Shown one piece after another: positions 1-5,496 of a DNA stretch of 6,480 bases; within the stretch, counting starts at the first letter, position 1; each line of letters opens with the position of its first letter. The position numbers and the translations under genes were made by a program. This DNA is from an uncultured Intrasporangium sp. (GTDB lineage Bacteria > Actinomycetota > Actinomycetes > Actinomycetales > Dermatophilaceae), in assembly GCA_937873285.1 (NCBI GenBank), contig CALMNV010000232.1, forward strand, positions 1 to 6,480, in the 5' to 3' direction. The notes under the pieces were generated by a model, which saw nothing but the letters and a program-made list of their open reading frames with translations, was not told where the DNA came from and ran no database searches.

Positions 1-702
1 GACCTCGGCGACCCGACGCACCTCGAGTTCGCCTATGTCAAGGCCTTCGCGGCGGCGATCGACACCAGACCGCCGGGGCCGCTGTCCGTGCTGCACGTCG
101 GCGGCGGGGGGATGACGCTGCCCCGCTACCTGCTGGCCACCCGCCCGGAGAGCACCAACCGGGTGGTCGAGATCGACCCGGGCGTCGTGGCGGTGACCCG
201 GACCCGGCTGGCACTTCCCGACGACCCCCGGCTGCAGGTGCAGGTGGCCGACGGCCGGACCGCCGTGCGGCAGCAGCCGACGGACAGCTACGACGTCTAC
301 GTCGGGGACGCGTTCGGCGGCATCGCGGTGCCGTGGCACCTGACCACGCGCGAGGCCTTCCTCGACGTCGACCGGGTGCTGCGCCCAGGCGGTCTGGTCG
401 TCCTCAACGTGATCGACTACCGGGCCCTGGCGTTCGCCCGTGCGCAGCTGGCCACCCTGGCCACCGTCTTCGAGCACGTGGGTCTCATGACCACGTCCGG
501 CGGCCTCAGCGGCGGCAATCTCGTCCTGCTCGCCTCGCGGGCCCCCCTCGATCGCGATGCGCTGGCCTCCGCGCTGCGCGACAAGGGTGGCTCGATGGCC
601 CTCGTGCCCGACGCGGCGGTGCGCACCTTTCTCGGGGCCGACCCGCTCGTCCTCACCGACGACCGGGCCCCCGTGGACCAGCTGCTCCCGACCAGTCGCT
701 GA
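1..702 (+). CDS. Spermidine synthase-like SAM-binding protein, 5' truncated by window edge
   Basis: The reading frame is open from base 1 to the TGA at 700-702 and gives 233 visible residues; the true start lies left of the window. A GTG at 88 is internal, because the codons before it read as typical family sequence (DLGDPTHLEFAYVKAF, residues 1-16). The Rossmann fold is visible: glycine-rich SAM loop LHVGGGGMTLPRYL (31-44), acidic ribose-binding VVEIDPG (55-61), ADGR (83-86), and YDVYVGDAFGG with VPWHLTT (98-116), where spermidine synthases carry their gate loop and catalytic Asp. The end, LTDDRAPVDQLL (218-229), is characteristic of actinobacterial spermidine-synthase-like or fused MFS/spermidine-synthase proteins. 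No membrane segment is visible, but an N-terminal one could lie outside. True polyamine synthesis is uncertain, since many members of this family are methyltransferase-like proteins of unknown substrate. It converges on the transporter with 6 bp between the stops. Confidence 0.85.
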   Translation, partial: DLGDPTHLEFAYVKAFAAAIDTRPPGPLSVLHVGGGGMTLPRYLLATRPESTNRVVEIDPGVVAVTRTRLALPDDPRLQVQVADGRTAVRQQPTDSYDVYVGDAFGGIAVPWHLTTREAFLDVDRVLRPGGLVVLNVIDYRALAFARAQLATLATVFEHVGLMTTSGGLSGGNLVLLASRAPLDRDALASALRDKGGSMALVPDAAVRTFLGADPLVLTDDRAPVDQLLPTSR

Positions 703-708
703 GCCCGG

Positions 709-1608
709 TCACACCTCATGGTGGAGCACCTCGGCAGGCAGCTCGCCGGCCCGCCGCCGCCCGAGCAGCTCAACGGCATACATGGCGCAGAGCACCAGCG
801 CTCCACCGAGGACCATCCGGGCCGTGAGCCGCTCGCTGCCGAGGCTCACCGCGAAGAGGGCGGCGAAGACCGGCTCCAACGTCATGACGATGGCGGCTCG
901 GGTGGCCGGCAGGTGCGCCTGCGCCCAGGTCTGCACCCACAGGGCGGCGATGCTCGCGAAGGCGACCATGTAGAGCACCGATGCCCACTGGCCGGACGTG
1001 CTGGGCAGGGTCACGCCTGACGGCAGGGCGACGAGCAGCGACAGCGCGGCGATGACGAGCATCTGGACGACGGACAGCCCGGTCGCGATCTCGTGCCCGC
1101 TGTAGCGGCCCAGGCCAAGGATGTGCAGGGCGTAGAGAGCGGCGGCGAGCAGGGTCAGCGACTCTCCGATGCCGACGGACAGGCCGTTGAGGGAGAGCAG
1201 AGCCAGGCCGGACGTGGCGAGGCCCACCGCCAGCCAGGTCGTGGCGGGCACCCGCTCGCGCAGCAGCACCGCCGCGAGGACCGGCGTCAGCACGACGTAG
1301 GTGCCCGTGATGAACCCCGAAACGGAGGCCGGGGTGGTCGCCAGGCCTTGCGTCTGCAGGATCTGGGCCACCCCGTAGAGGGTGCCGAGGCCGACGCCGA
1401 CTCTCACCTGCGCCCGGTTGAGGGCTCGCAGCGGCCGCCAGAACAGGACCACCATGACGACCGCCGAGATGCCGAAGCGCACGGCGAGGAAGTCGACCGG
1501 CGGCACGTGGGCCACGAGGTCGCGGATCAGGAAGAAGGTCGACCCCCACACGGCCGTCAGCGCGACGAGCAGCGCGGCGGCGAGCCGCCGATGGCCGGCC
1601 GATGTCAC
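709..1608 (-). CDS. EamA/DMT-family transporter, 10 TM
   Basis: This is a 299-aa integral membrane protein of the drug/metabolite transporter superfamily, predicted to move a small metabolite across the cytoplasmic membrane; the substrate cannot be read from sequence. It has the usual two EamA repeats of five helices each (about residues 14-139 and 149-284). Family signatures are TAVWGSTFFLIRDLV near the N terminus, LAVRFGISA (41-49), QTQGLATTPASVSGFITGTY (85-104) followed by LTPVLAAVLLRERV, and in repeat 2 WVQTWAQAHLPATRAAIVM then LEPVFAALFAV (about 224-254). The length is normal. The start is a GTG (1606-1608), with an in-frame stop 21-24 bases upstream leaving little choice. There is no strong Shine-Dalgarno. 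The start lies only 10 bp after the kinase stop, so transcription with the kinase and translational coupling are likely. A functional link to the kinase is not shown. Confidence 0.9.
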   Translation of the reverse strand: MTSAGHRRLAAALLVALTAVWGSTFFLIRDLVAHVPPVDFLAVRFGISAVVMVVLFWRPLRALNRAQVRVGVGLGTLYGVAQILQTQGLATTPASVSGFITGTYVVLTPVLAAVLLRERVPATTWLAVGLATSGLALLSLNGLSVGIGESLTLLAAALYALHILGLGRYSGHEIATGLSVVQMLVIAALSLLVALPSGVTLPSTSGQWASVLYMVAFASIAALWVQTWAQAHLPATRAAIVMTLEPVFAALFAVSLGSERLTARMVLGGALVLCAMYAVELLGRRRAGELPAEVLHHEV

Positions 1609-1618
1609 CGCGCCGCGC

Positions 1619-3580
1619 TCAGACGATCGTCAGGACGATGGGCGAGCCCTTCGGCACGGAGCGGCCACCCTGGACGCTCTGCACGCGGACGAGGTCGAAG
1701 AGCTTGCCGAAGGGATACTCCTTGGTGACGGTGAAGCCGAGCGCCGTGAGGGTGCGCTCCGCGGTCGCGGTGTCGCGGCCGATGACGTTGGGCACCTGGA
1801 CCAGCACGGGGCCCTTGGACACGGTGAGCGTCACGGTGTCGCCGCGGAAGAGGGTGCCGCCGGTGGGCGACGCCGAGACGACGCTGCCGGCCGCCACGGT
1901 GTCGCTGTTGACATCCGCGGCGCGGGCCACGCGCAGGCCGGCGCCCTCGACGGCGGCCGTCGCCTTGGCCACCGGCTGCCCCTGCACCGACGGCACGGGG
2001 ATCGGCTGGCGTCCCTTGGACACCACGATGGTGACCACTGCGCCGCGCTTGACCGAGGCGCCGTCGTCGGGGCTCTGGCGCATGACGGTGCCCGCGGGGA
2101 CCGTCTCGCTCCACTCCTCGGTGCGGACACCCACCCTGAGCGTCAGCGGAGCGAGGGCGTCGGCCGCCGCGTCGGCGGGGCGCCCGACGAGACGGGGCAC
2201 GGTGTAGCGCTCCGGCCCCTTGGAGACGACGAGGCTGACGCTCGTCTGCTTGCCGACCTGGGAGCCGGGGCGTGGGTCGGCGGAGATGACGGTGCCCTTG
2301 GCGACCGTCTCGGAGTAGACCTCTGCCGGCGCCGCGCGCAGAGCCGCCCGCTCGAGCGCGGCCACCGACGCGGGCAGCGAGGCGCCAGCCACCTGGGGGA
2401 CCGTGGTCGGCGCGCCGGGTCCGGCGAGGAACCACCAGCCACCCCCGCCGGCGAGCAGGAGCGCCAGGACCAGCGCCACCACGAGCGGCCAGCGACGGCG
2501 GGAGGCCTGCCTCCGCTGCACGGGCAGGGCGGTCGTCGGTGAGATCGGCGCCGGCGAGGGTGGTGCAGGAGGCGAGCCCGGGGAGGCGGGGCCCTGGCGC
2601 GAGGCGGCTGTGCCGTGCACGGCTGTGACGTCCGCGGAGCCGCGGGACTCCGCCCCGGCTGGAGCCGGTGTGCCCGAAGCCGGTATGCCGGGTGCTCCCA
2701 CCGGCTGGCCGCGGCGGTCCAGCTCCGCCGTCGAGAGCGCGGCCCGAGCGCGACGCACCGCCGAGGCGAAGGCGTCCGCCGAGGGGAAGCGGCCCGTCGG
2801 GTCGGTCGCGGTGGCCCGCTCGACGAGCTCGTCGAGTGCCGGCGGCAGGCCGGGGACGAGCTTCGAGGGGGGCTCGATGGTGCCGTGGACGTGCCGGTAG
2901 GCGATCTGGATCGGGGTGTCACCGGTGACGGCCTTGCGCCCGGTGAGCATCTCGAAGAGCAGGAGCCCCGCGGCATACACGTCGCTGCGCGGGTCGGCCA
3001 CCCCCCGCTCGACCTGCTCCGGGGAGAGGTAGGACACCGTGCCGAGGAGGACGCCGGTCTGGCTGGTCACCGTGGAGCTGGTGACCGCGCGGGCGAGCCC
3101 GAAGTCGGCCACCTTGACCTCGCCGTCGCCGCGGATGAGGACGTTCTCCGGCTTGACGTCCCGGTGGATCAGACCCGCGTCGTGCGCGGCTCGCAGCGCC
3201 TCGAGGACGGGCTCCACGATCGCCAGGCTCTCCCGCGGGGTGAGCGGCGCCTCCTCGTGGATCACCTCCCGCAGCGTCTTGCCGGCGACGAACTCCATGG
3301 CGAGGAAGACGTCGTCGCCGTCGTCGCCCTGGTCGAACACCGCGACCACGTTGGGGTGGCTCAGCCGGGCCGAGGCGCGAGCCTCGCTGCGGAAGCGCTC
3401 GACGAAGACCGCGTCCCGCGCCAGGGCCGGACGCATCATCTTCAGCGCGACCTGCCGGTCGAGCCGTCCGTCCATCGCCACGTAGACGGAGGCCATGCCG
3501 CCGTCCGCGAGGTGGGAAAGGACGCGGTAGCGCCCGTCGATGACCCGACCGATGAGCGCGTCCGCCACGCTGGACGTCAC
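1619..3580 (-). CDS. pknL: PknL-type membrane Ser/Thr protein kinase with four PASTA domains
   Basis: This 653-aa receptor-like Hanks kinase has an intact catalytic domain (about 12-280): glycine loop LADGGMASVY (24-33), ATP-anchoring K47, helix-C E66, catalytic HRDVKPEN (139-146) with D141, DFG (159-161), an activation loop with a TVT motif (T170, T172) resembling autophosphorylated TxT sites of mycobacterial kinases, and SPE (186-188). A Pro/Ala-rich linker (about 290-360) leads to a basic stop-transfer stretch and one TM helix (about 365-386), putting the C terminus outside. Four PASTA repeats follow (about 392-457, 458-525, 526-592, 593-653); the first three end in VSKG. PASTA domains in related kinases bind muropeptides or lipid II. 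The name pknL rather than pknB rests on neighbours: an Rv2175c homologue and a polyprenyl synthase, and no visible pknA, rodA, pbpA or phosphatase genes. M. tuberculosis PknL is shorter and lacks this PASTA array. The start is a GTG with no Shine-Dalgarno and a promoter-like hexamer 6 nt upstream; a second GTG lies four codons in. Confidence 0.93.
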   Translation of the reverse strand: MTSSVADALIGRVIDGRYRVLSHLADGGMASVYVAMDGRLDRQVALKMMRPALARDAVFVERFRSEARASARLSHPNVVAVFDQGDDGDDVFLAMEFVAGKTLREVIHEEAPLTPRESLAIVEPVLEALRAAHDAGLIHRDVKPENVLIRGDGEVKVADFGLARAVTSSTVTSQTGVLLGTVSYLSPEQVERGVADPRSDVYAAGLLLFEMLTGRKAVTGDTPIQIAYRHVHGTIEPPSKLVPGLPPALDELVERATATDPTGRFPSADAFASAVRRARAALSTAELDRRGQPVGAPGIPASGTPAPAGAESRGSADVTAVHGTAASRQGPASPGSPPAPPSPAPISPTTALPVQRRQASRRRWPLVVALVLALLLAGGGGWWFLAGPGAPTTVPQVAGASLPASVAALERAALRAAPAEVYSETVAKGTVISADPRPGSQVGKQTSVSLVVSKGPERYTVPRLVGRPADAAADALAPLTLRVGVRTEEWSETVPAGTVMRQSPDDGASVKRGAVVTIVVSKGRQPIPVPSVQGQPVAKATAAVEGAGLRVARAADVNSDTVAAGSVVSASPTGGTLFRGDTVTLTVSKGPVLVQVPNVIGRDTATAERTLTALGFTVTKEYPFGKLFDLVRVQSVQGGRSVPKGSPIVLTIV

Positions 3581-3592
3581 CCGTCGAGTTTA
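3581..3592 (-). promoter_or_regulatory. Putative leaderless promoter -10 element of the kinase gene
   Basis: On the minus strand, TAAACT (3592 to 3587) fits the actinobacterial -10 pattern TANNNT. It is followed by six bases (CGACGG) and then the GTG start codon, placing the expected transcription start on or next to the first base of the GTG. No purine-rich Shine-Dalgarno lies at a usable distance. This is the standard arrangement of a leaderless transcript in actinobacteria. No clear -35 box is seen 16-18 bases upstream, as is common for such promoters. If real, the kinase and transporter are transcribed separately from the LysM gene, 75 bp upstream. Confidence 0.5.
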
Positions 3593-3655
3593 CGGAATGC
3601 GACCGGGTGGGGCGTGCAGGCGCTCCGAGGGGCGAGCTCCCCGCGGGCCCGGCGG

Positions 3656-4816
3656 TCACATGCGACCGTAGTGCGCCGTCACCGCCTTGACGTAGCCCTT
3701 GGTGTCCTCGAACAGGCCGCGGCTGCGCACCGAGCCGAGCCCCTGGTAGTAGCCGGCGATCGCCTCGTCCCGGCTGGTCGCCATGCCCTGCAGGGCCCGC
3801 AGGATGACGACGCCGGCCGTGACGTTGTCCTGCGCGTCGAGCAGGTCGAGCTGGCGTCCGGCGAGCTGGGAGGCCCACGTGCCCGAGGTCGGCATCACCT
3901 GCATCGTCCCGATGGCGTTGGCCACCGAGACCGCGCGCTGGTTCCACCCCGACTCCTGCCAGCTCACCGCCAGCGCCAGCCGTGGGTCGACGCCGTGCCG
4001 GATCGCCGTGCGCCGGATCAGGGCCGCGGTCTCGACCCGGCCGGGCACGGGGCGGGCGGCAAGAGCTGCGCGCGAGGCGTTGGCCGCCTGGACCGTGGCG
4101 TCCGAGAAGGTGTAGCCGGCAAAGGTGTTGGCGCTGGTGGGCGTCGGCGCCGCGGCGACTCCCGCAGCCGTGGGCTTGACGACGTCGCCCGGGATGGAGA
4201 TGCGCTGGCCGGCATAGATCATCCTGGGGTTGGCGAGCCGGTTCGCAGCCAGCAGCTTGGTCAGCGTCACGCCGTAGCGCGTCGCGAGGTCGGTCATCGT
4301 GTCGCCGGGCTGCACGACGTGCACCCGGCCGGAGGCCGGGGCCGCCCCACCGGCCGATGACCTGCTGGGCGCGGCGCCGGACTCGGGGGCGCCCGGAATC
4401 GTCAGGCGCTGACCCGGGAAGATCATCCGCGGGTTGCTGATGGCGTTGGCTCGAGCCAGCGCGGCCACGCCGACGCCGTGTCGCAGGGCGATGTCCGAGA
4501 GCGTGTCCCCGCCGCGCACCGTGACGCTGCCGGCCGCCGGCGACGGCCGTGGCGCGCTCGTCGCCGCCGGAGCCGCAGACGTGGCGAGCGCCGGCCCGGG
4601 CACGAGCAGCGTCTGCCCCACGCGGAGCAGCGCGCCCCCATCGGGCAGGGCGTTGCGGGCCACGATCTGCCCCGGAGTGGTCCGGTGCGTGATGGCCAGC
4701 TGCCACACCGTGTCACCGGGTCGCACGACGAGGGGTCGCCAGGCGACGGTGCTCTGCGGAGGGGCGATGACATGCTGCGGAGGGGCGAGGGTGGGCAGGT
4801 CGGCGACGAGAGGCAT
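3656..4816 (-). CDS. Three-LysM plus lytic transglycosylase (SLT) protein, no visible signal peptide
   Basis: This 386-aa protein is predicted to bind peptidoglycan glycan chains and cleave them. Three LysM domains lie at about 29-73 (VRPGDTVWQLA), 98-141 (VRGGDTLSDIALRHGV, with NPRMIFPGQRLTIPG) and 164-209 (VQPGDTMTDLATRYGV, with NPRMIYAGQRISIPG), joined by Ala/Pro/Ser linkers. LysM2 and LysM3 resemble each other more than LysM1. The C-terminal lysozyme-like SLT domain (about 262-384) has catalytic Glu288 in SWQESGWN, GTMQVMP (303-309) and AGYYQG (354-359), the usual order in this fold. The ATG at 4814-4816 has a good Shine-Dalgarno five bases upstream. There is no alternative in-frame ATG, GTG or TTG before the stop at 4904-4906, yet the N terminus (MPLVADLPTLAPPQ) is not a signal peptide or TM helix, which is odd for a cell-wall enzyme. 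It lies between the kinase gene and the divergent regulator, so a role in the wall processes the kinase senses is a fair inference. Confidence 0.9.
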   Translation of the reverse strand: MPLVADLPTLAPPQHVIAPPQSTVAWRPLVVRPGDTVWQLAITHRTTPGQIVARNALPDGGALLRVGQTLLVPGPALATSAAPAATSAPRPSPAAGSVTVRGGDTLSDIALRHGVGVAALARANAISNPRMIFPGQRLTIPGAPESGAAPSRSSAGGAAPASGRVHVVQPGDTMTDLATRYGVTLTKLLAANRLANPRMIYAGQRISIPGDVVKPTAAGVAAAPTPTSANTFAGYTFSDATVQAANASRAALAARPVPGRVETAALIRRTAIRHGVDPRLALAVSWQESGWNQRAVSVANAIGTMQVMPTSGTWASQLAGRQLDLLDAQDNVTAGVVILRALQGMATSRDEAIAGYYQGLGSVRSRGLFEDTKGYVKAVTAHYGRM

Positions 4817-4821
4817 GGGGG

Positions 4822-4828
4822 TCCTTTC
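4822..4828 (-). promoter_or_regulatory. Ribosome binding site of the LysM/SLT gene
   Basis: Minus-strand GAAAGGA lies five bases before the ATG at 4816. It is a good complement to the 16S anti-Shine-Dalgarno and the clearest ribosome binding site in the window. It matters because it fixes the start of a protein whose N terminus lacks the expected signal peptide. Confidence 0.7.
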
Positions 4829-4896
4829 GGGGGCCCGCGGGCGGTTGCGGTGGGCAGCAGCACGAGGGGATGTGAGGAAAGGTGCGAGAGTTGCGT

Positions 4897-4975
4897 TGTG
4901 AGGTTAGCGGGACTCGGCGTGTCTTACGCGTCGGGGGTGGTTATCGGTGGTATTGGGGCGGCTGTGAGGGTAGCG
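4897..4975. repeat. Pair of 13-bp direct repeats TGTGAGGNTAGCG
   Basis: TGTGAGGTTAGCG (4897-4909) and TGTGAGGGTAGCG (4963-4975) match at 12 of 13 positions in the same orientation, with starts 66 bp apart. The core TGTGAGG recurs at 4871-4877 without the TAGCG part. All lie between divergent genes. They could be operator sites for a regulator or duplicated promoter elements, since on the minus strand each carries a TANNNT hexamer. The sites are not palindromic, so a classical dimer operator is not obvious. Confidence 0.45.
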
Positions 4976-5021
4976 CACAATTGGGACCAAAGGGAGACCC
5001 TGGCTTCTCGGGGCGCGATGG

Positions 5022-5033
5022 CAGACTGCTCCT
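5022..5033 (+). promoter_or_regulatory. Putative leaderless promoter -10 element of the Rv2175c-type gene
   Basis: CAGACT (5022-5027) is followed by six bases (GCTCCT) and the GTG start at 5034. It fits TANNNT at the invariant A and final T but has C for the first T. Spacing and the absence of a Shine-Dalgarno match a leaderless transcript beginning at the GTG. No good -35 is visible. The support is weaker than for the kinase promoter because of the first-base mismatch. Confidence 0.35.
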
Positions 5034-5489
5034 GTGACCACGAATGCCGAACCGAGCCCTGTCGCCGGGCCCCGCGAGGACGCCCCTCGGGTGACCTCGG
5101 TGCCGAGCCCGTCGGCTGACCAGCGCTCCGGACCGAGCCTCGAGGCGCTCGTCGGCGCCTGGCTCACCGTGCCCGAGGCCGCCGAGCGGCTGGGCGTGCC
5201 GCTCTCCCGAGTCCGCCGGCTCCTCGCCGACCGTGAGGTGCTCGGCGCGCGCGTCGGAGCCCGCAACGTGCTGGCCATCCCGGAGAGGTTCTTCGACGAG
5301 GCCGGTCCCCGGGGGGAGCTCAAGGGCACCTTCACCGTGCTTGCCGATGGAGGGATGAACGACACCGAGATCATCGCCTGGCTGTTCACGCCCGACGACA
5401 CCCTGCCGGTGGCCGGAGCTCCCGTCGACGCCCTGCACGCAGGGCACAAGACCGAGGTCCGCCGGCGGGCTCAGGCGCTCGCCTTCTGA
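5034..5489 (+). CDS. Rv2175c-family winged-helix DNA-binding protein, likely kinase substrate
   Basis: This 151-aa cytoplasmic protein is close in length to M. tuberculosis Rv2175c (146 aa). A flexible N-terminal arm (about 1-38, rich in Pro, Ser, Thr) precedes a MerR/excisionase-like winged helix: LTVPEAAERLGVPLSRVRRLL (44-64), then the wing GARVGARNVLAIPERFF (71-87). The C-terminal part (about 97-151) carries the family's own conserved block, including KGTFTVLADGGMNDTEIIAW (97-116), LFTPDD, and GHKTEVRRRAQALAF at the very end. In mycobacteria, Rv2175c is phosphorylated by PknL on an N-terminal Thr, which abolishes its DNA binding. Here Thr2, Thr3 and Thr21 are the arm's threonines, so an equivalent site is possible but unidentified. 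The GTG at 5034 gives family-like length and lacks a Shine-Dalgarno. It is divergent from the LysM gene and converges on the prenyl synthase with a 7-bp gap. Its DNA target is unknown. Confidence 0.9.
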   Translation: MTTNAEPSPVAGPREDAPRVTSVPSPSADQRSGPSLEALVGAWLTVPEAAERLGVPLSRVRRLLADREVLGARVGARNVLAIPERFFDEAGPRGELKGTFTVLADGGMNDTEIIAWLFTPDDTLPVAGAPVDALHAGHKTEVRRRAQALAF

Positions 5490-5496
5490 GGCGCGG

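Larger units (their letters stand above)
4817..5033. promoter_or_regulatory. Divergent intergenic control region between LysM/SLT gene and Rv2175c-type gene
   Basis: This 217-bp stretch is the largest gene-free segment and visibly less GC-rich than its surroundings, notably around 4890-4985. It must hold promoters for both divergent genes. On the minus strand, TANNNT-type hexamers TACCCT (4972 to 4967) and TAACCT (4906 to 4901) are candidate -10 boxes for the LysM gene and would give 5' leaders of roughly 85-145 nt. No convincing -35 boxes accompany them. Each hexamer lies within one copy of the direct repeat described separately. Because the neighbouring gene encodes a DNA-binding protein, autoregulation from this region is plausible. 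No RNA gene was recognised. Confidence 0.5.

Noticed and set aside
88..702. Taking GTG 88 as the start of the spermidine-synthase-like gene
   Set aside because: The open frame continues to base 1 with family-like residues before the SAM loop; a start at 88 would remove the first strand and leave the fold incomplete.
3629..3642. Terminator hairpin between the LysM and kinase genes (GGGG, six-base loop, CCCC)
   Set aside because: The stem is only four pairs without extension and no T-run follows on the minus strand; such hairpins arise by chance in GC-rich DNA.
2615..4360. A 581-codon open frame on the + strand antisense to the kinase and LysM genes
   Set aside because: It runs across two well-supported genes and the gap between them, and its translation is low-complexity His/Gly/Arg-rich sequence typical of an antisense shadow in high-GC DNA.
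2919..4706. A 595-codon open frame on the - strand spanning the LysM gene, the gap and the kinase gene
   Set aside because: It is a shifted frame of two genes that show clear domains in their own frames; the translation is Arg/Pro/Ala-rich with no motifs.
4817..4990. Possible c-di-AMP (ydaO-type) riboswitch ahead of the cell-wall hydrolase gene
   Set aside because: Such leaders are common before actinobacterial wall hydrolases and the minus strand has a GCTAACCTCAC segment reminiscent of their 3' part. I could not find the conserved 5' half or a consistent set of stems. A covariance-model search (Rfam RF00379) would decide.
5473..5484. Inverted repeat AGGCG-CT-CGCCT near the end of the Rv2175c-type gene as a terminator
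   Set aside because: It lies within coding sequence, the two-base loop is too tight, and no T-run follows.
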